DNA of 6,050 nt. It comes from RYN-433 sp036558265. Its GTDB lineage: Bacteria; Planctomycetota; Phycisphaerae; Tepidisphaerales; Tepidisphaeraceae. Shown in pieces: positions 5,975 through 6,050 of the stretch. The notes beneath the pieces were generated by a model, which searched no databases, was not told the origin of the DNA, and worked only from the letters and a program-made list of their open reading frames with translations. Where the stretch lies: contig DATBFY010000747.1 in NCBI GenBank assembly GCA_036558265.1, positions 1 through 6,050 of the forward strand, written 5' to 3'. Every line of letters begins with the position of its first letter. Positions within the stretch are counted from its first letter, which is position 1. A program made the position numbers and the translations under genes.

Positions 5975-6050
5975 GCGCCCCTGGCATGCCGTGGACCCGA
6001 TTACCGCCTAAACCCCGCATCCGCCTCAACATACGGCCGATCGCCCTGAA

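Larger units (their letters stand above)
5667..6050. other. Upstream and leader region of the PEP-CTERM gene, no gene called
   Basis: This 384-base stretch has no convincing complete gene. From the gene outward it contains a leader of about 130 bases, a possible promoter (5800-5828), two overlapping inverted repeats (5867-5919) and the near-palindromic motif at 5954-5974. Positions 5800-5900 are visibly richer in A/T than the coding DNA, as expected for a control region. At the far right, one minus frame is open from the edge to a TAA at 5970-5972 (26 codons) and one plus frame is open from ATG 5986 to the edge. Both are too short to judge. Confidence 0.6.

Noticed and set aside
5970..6050. 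Minus-strand frame open from the right edge to a TAA, possibly the end of an upstream gene
   Set aside because: Only 26 codons are visible, with no recognisable motif. Its stop overlaps the near-palindromic motif.
5986..6050. Plus-strand ATG with an open frame to the right edge, possibly a divergent gene
   Set aside because: Only 21 codons are visible, no ribosome binding site precedes it, and the ATG lies in the palindrome GGCATGCC, so it may be incidental.
5829..6050. Sigma54-type site as reported for some PEP-CTERM genes
   Set aside because: I searched both strands by eye for a TGGCAC-N5-TTGC pattern and found no acceptable match.

Overview
The window looks like part of a GC-rich planctomycete genome, probably from the class Phycisphaerae. 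This is inferred from protein signatures, not from a marker gene. The signatures are an N-terminal 'FEPLEVRVLLSA' (LEPR-XLL type), a pair of planctomycete-style dockerin repeats ending 'LVKLAQNYN', and a C-terminal VPEP motif, hydrophobic helix and RRRR (PEP-CTERM exosortase signal). Codon third positions are strongly G/C. This leaves long stop-free frames on the opposite strand that are not genes.

Both real genes read leftward on the minus strand. The upstream gene (1539-5666) encodes an exported protein of about 1375 residues. It has a signal peptide, a long beta-helical passenger built from autotransporter-associated beta-strand repeats, a planctomycete pre-dockerin module, two dockerin/EF-hand repeats and a PEP-CTERM tail. 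It has no autotransporter beta-barrel. After a 106-base gap comes a second gene (from 1432 down past position 1) for a protein with a LEPR-XLL N-terminus and about 30 RTX calcium-binding repeats. Its 3' end lies beyond the left edge, so it is only partly visible (477 codons).

The right end (5667-6050) has no convincing gene. It holds the upstream gene's leader, a possible sigma70-type promoter (5800-5828), two overlapping inverted repeats (5867-5919) and a near-palindromic 21-base motif (5954-5974). That motif recurs with two changes in the gap before the RTX gene (1507-1527). The shared motif may be an operator or a marker of the gene module.

Both products are predicted to be extracellular or surface repeat proteins likely to bind calcium, one through RTX loops and one through dockerin loops. 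They may belong to the same cell-surface or matrix programme, but nothing here shows their ligand or reaction. I see no RNA genes, CRISPR arrays, insertion sequences or enzymes.
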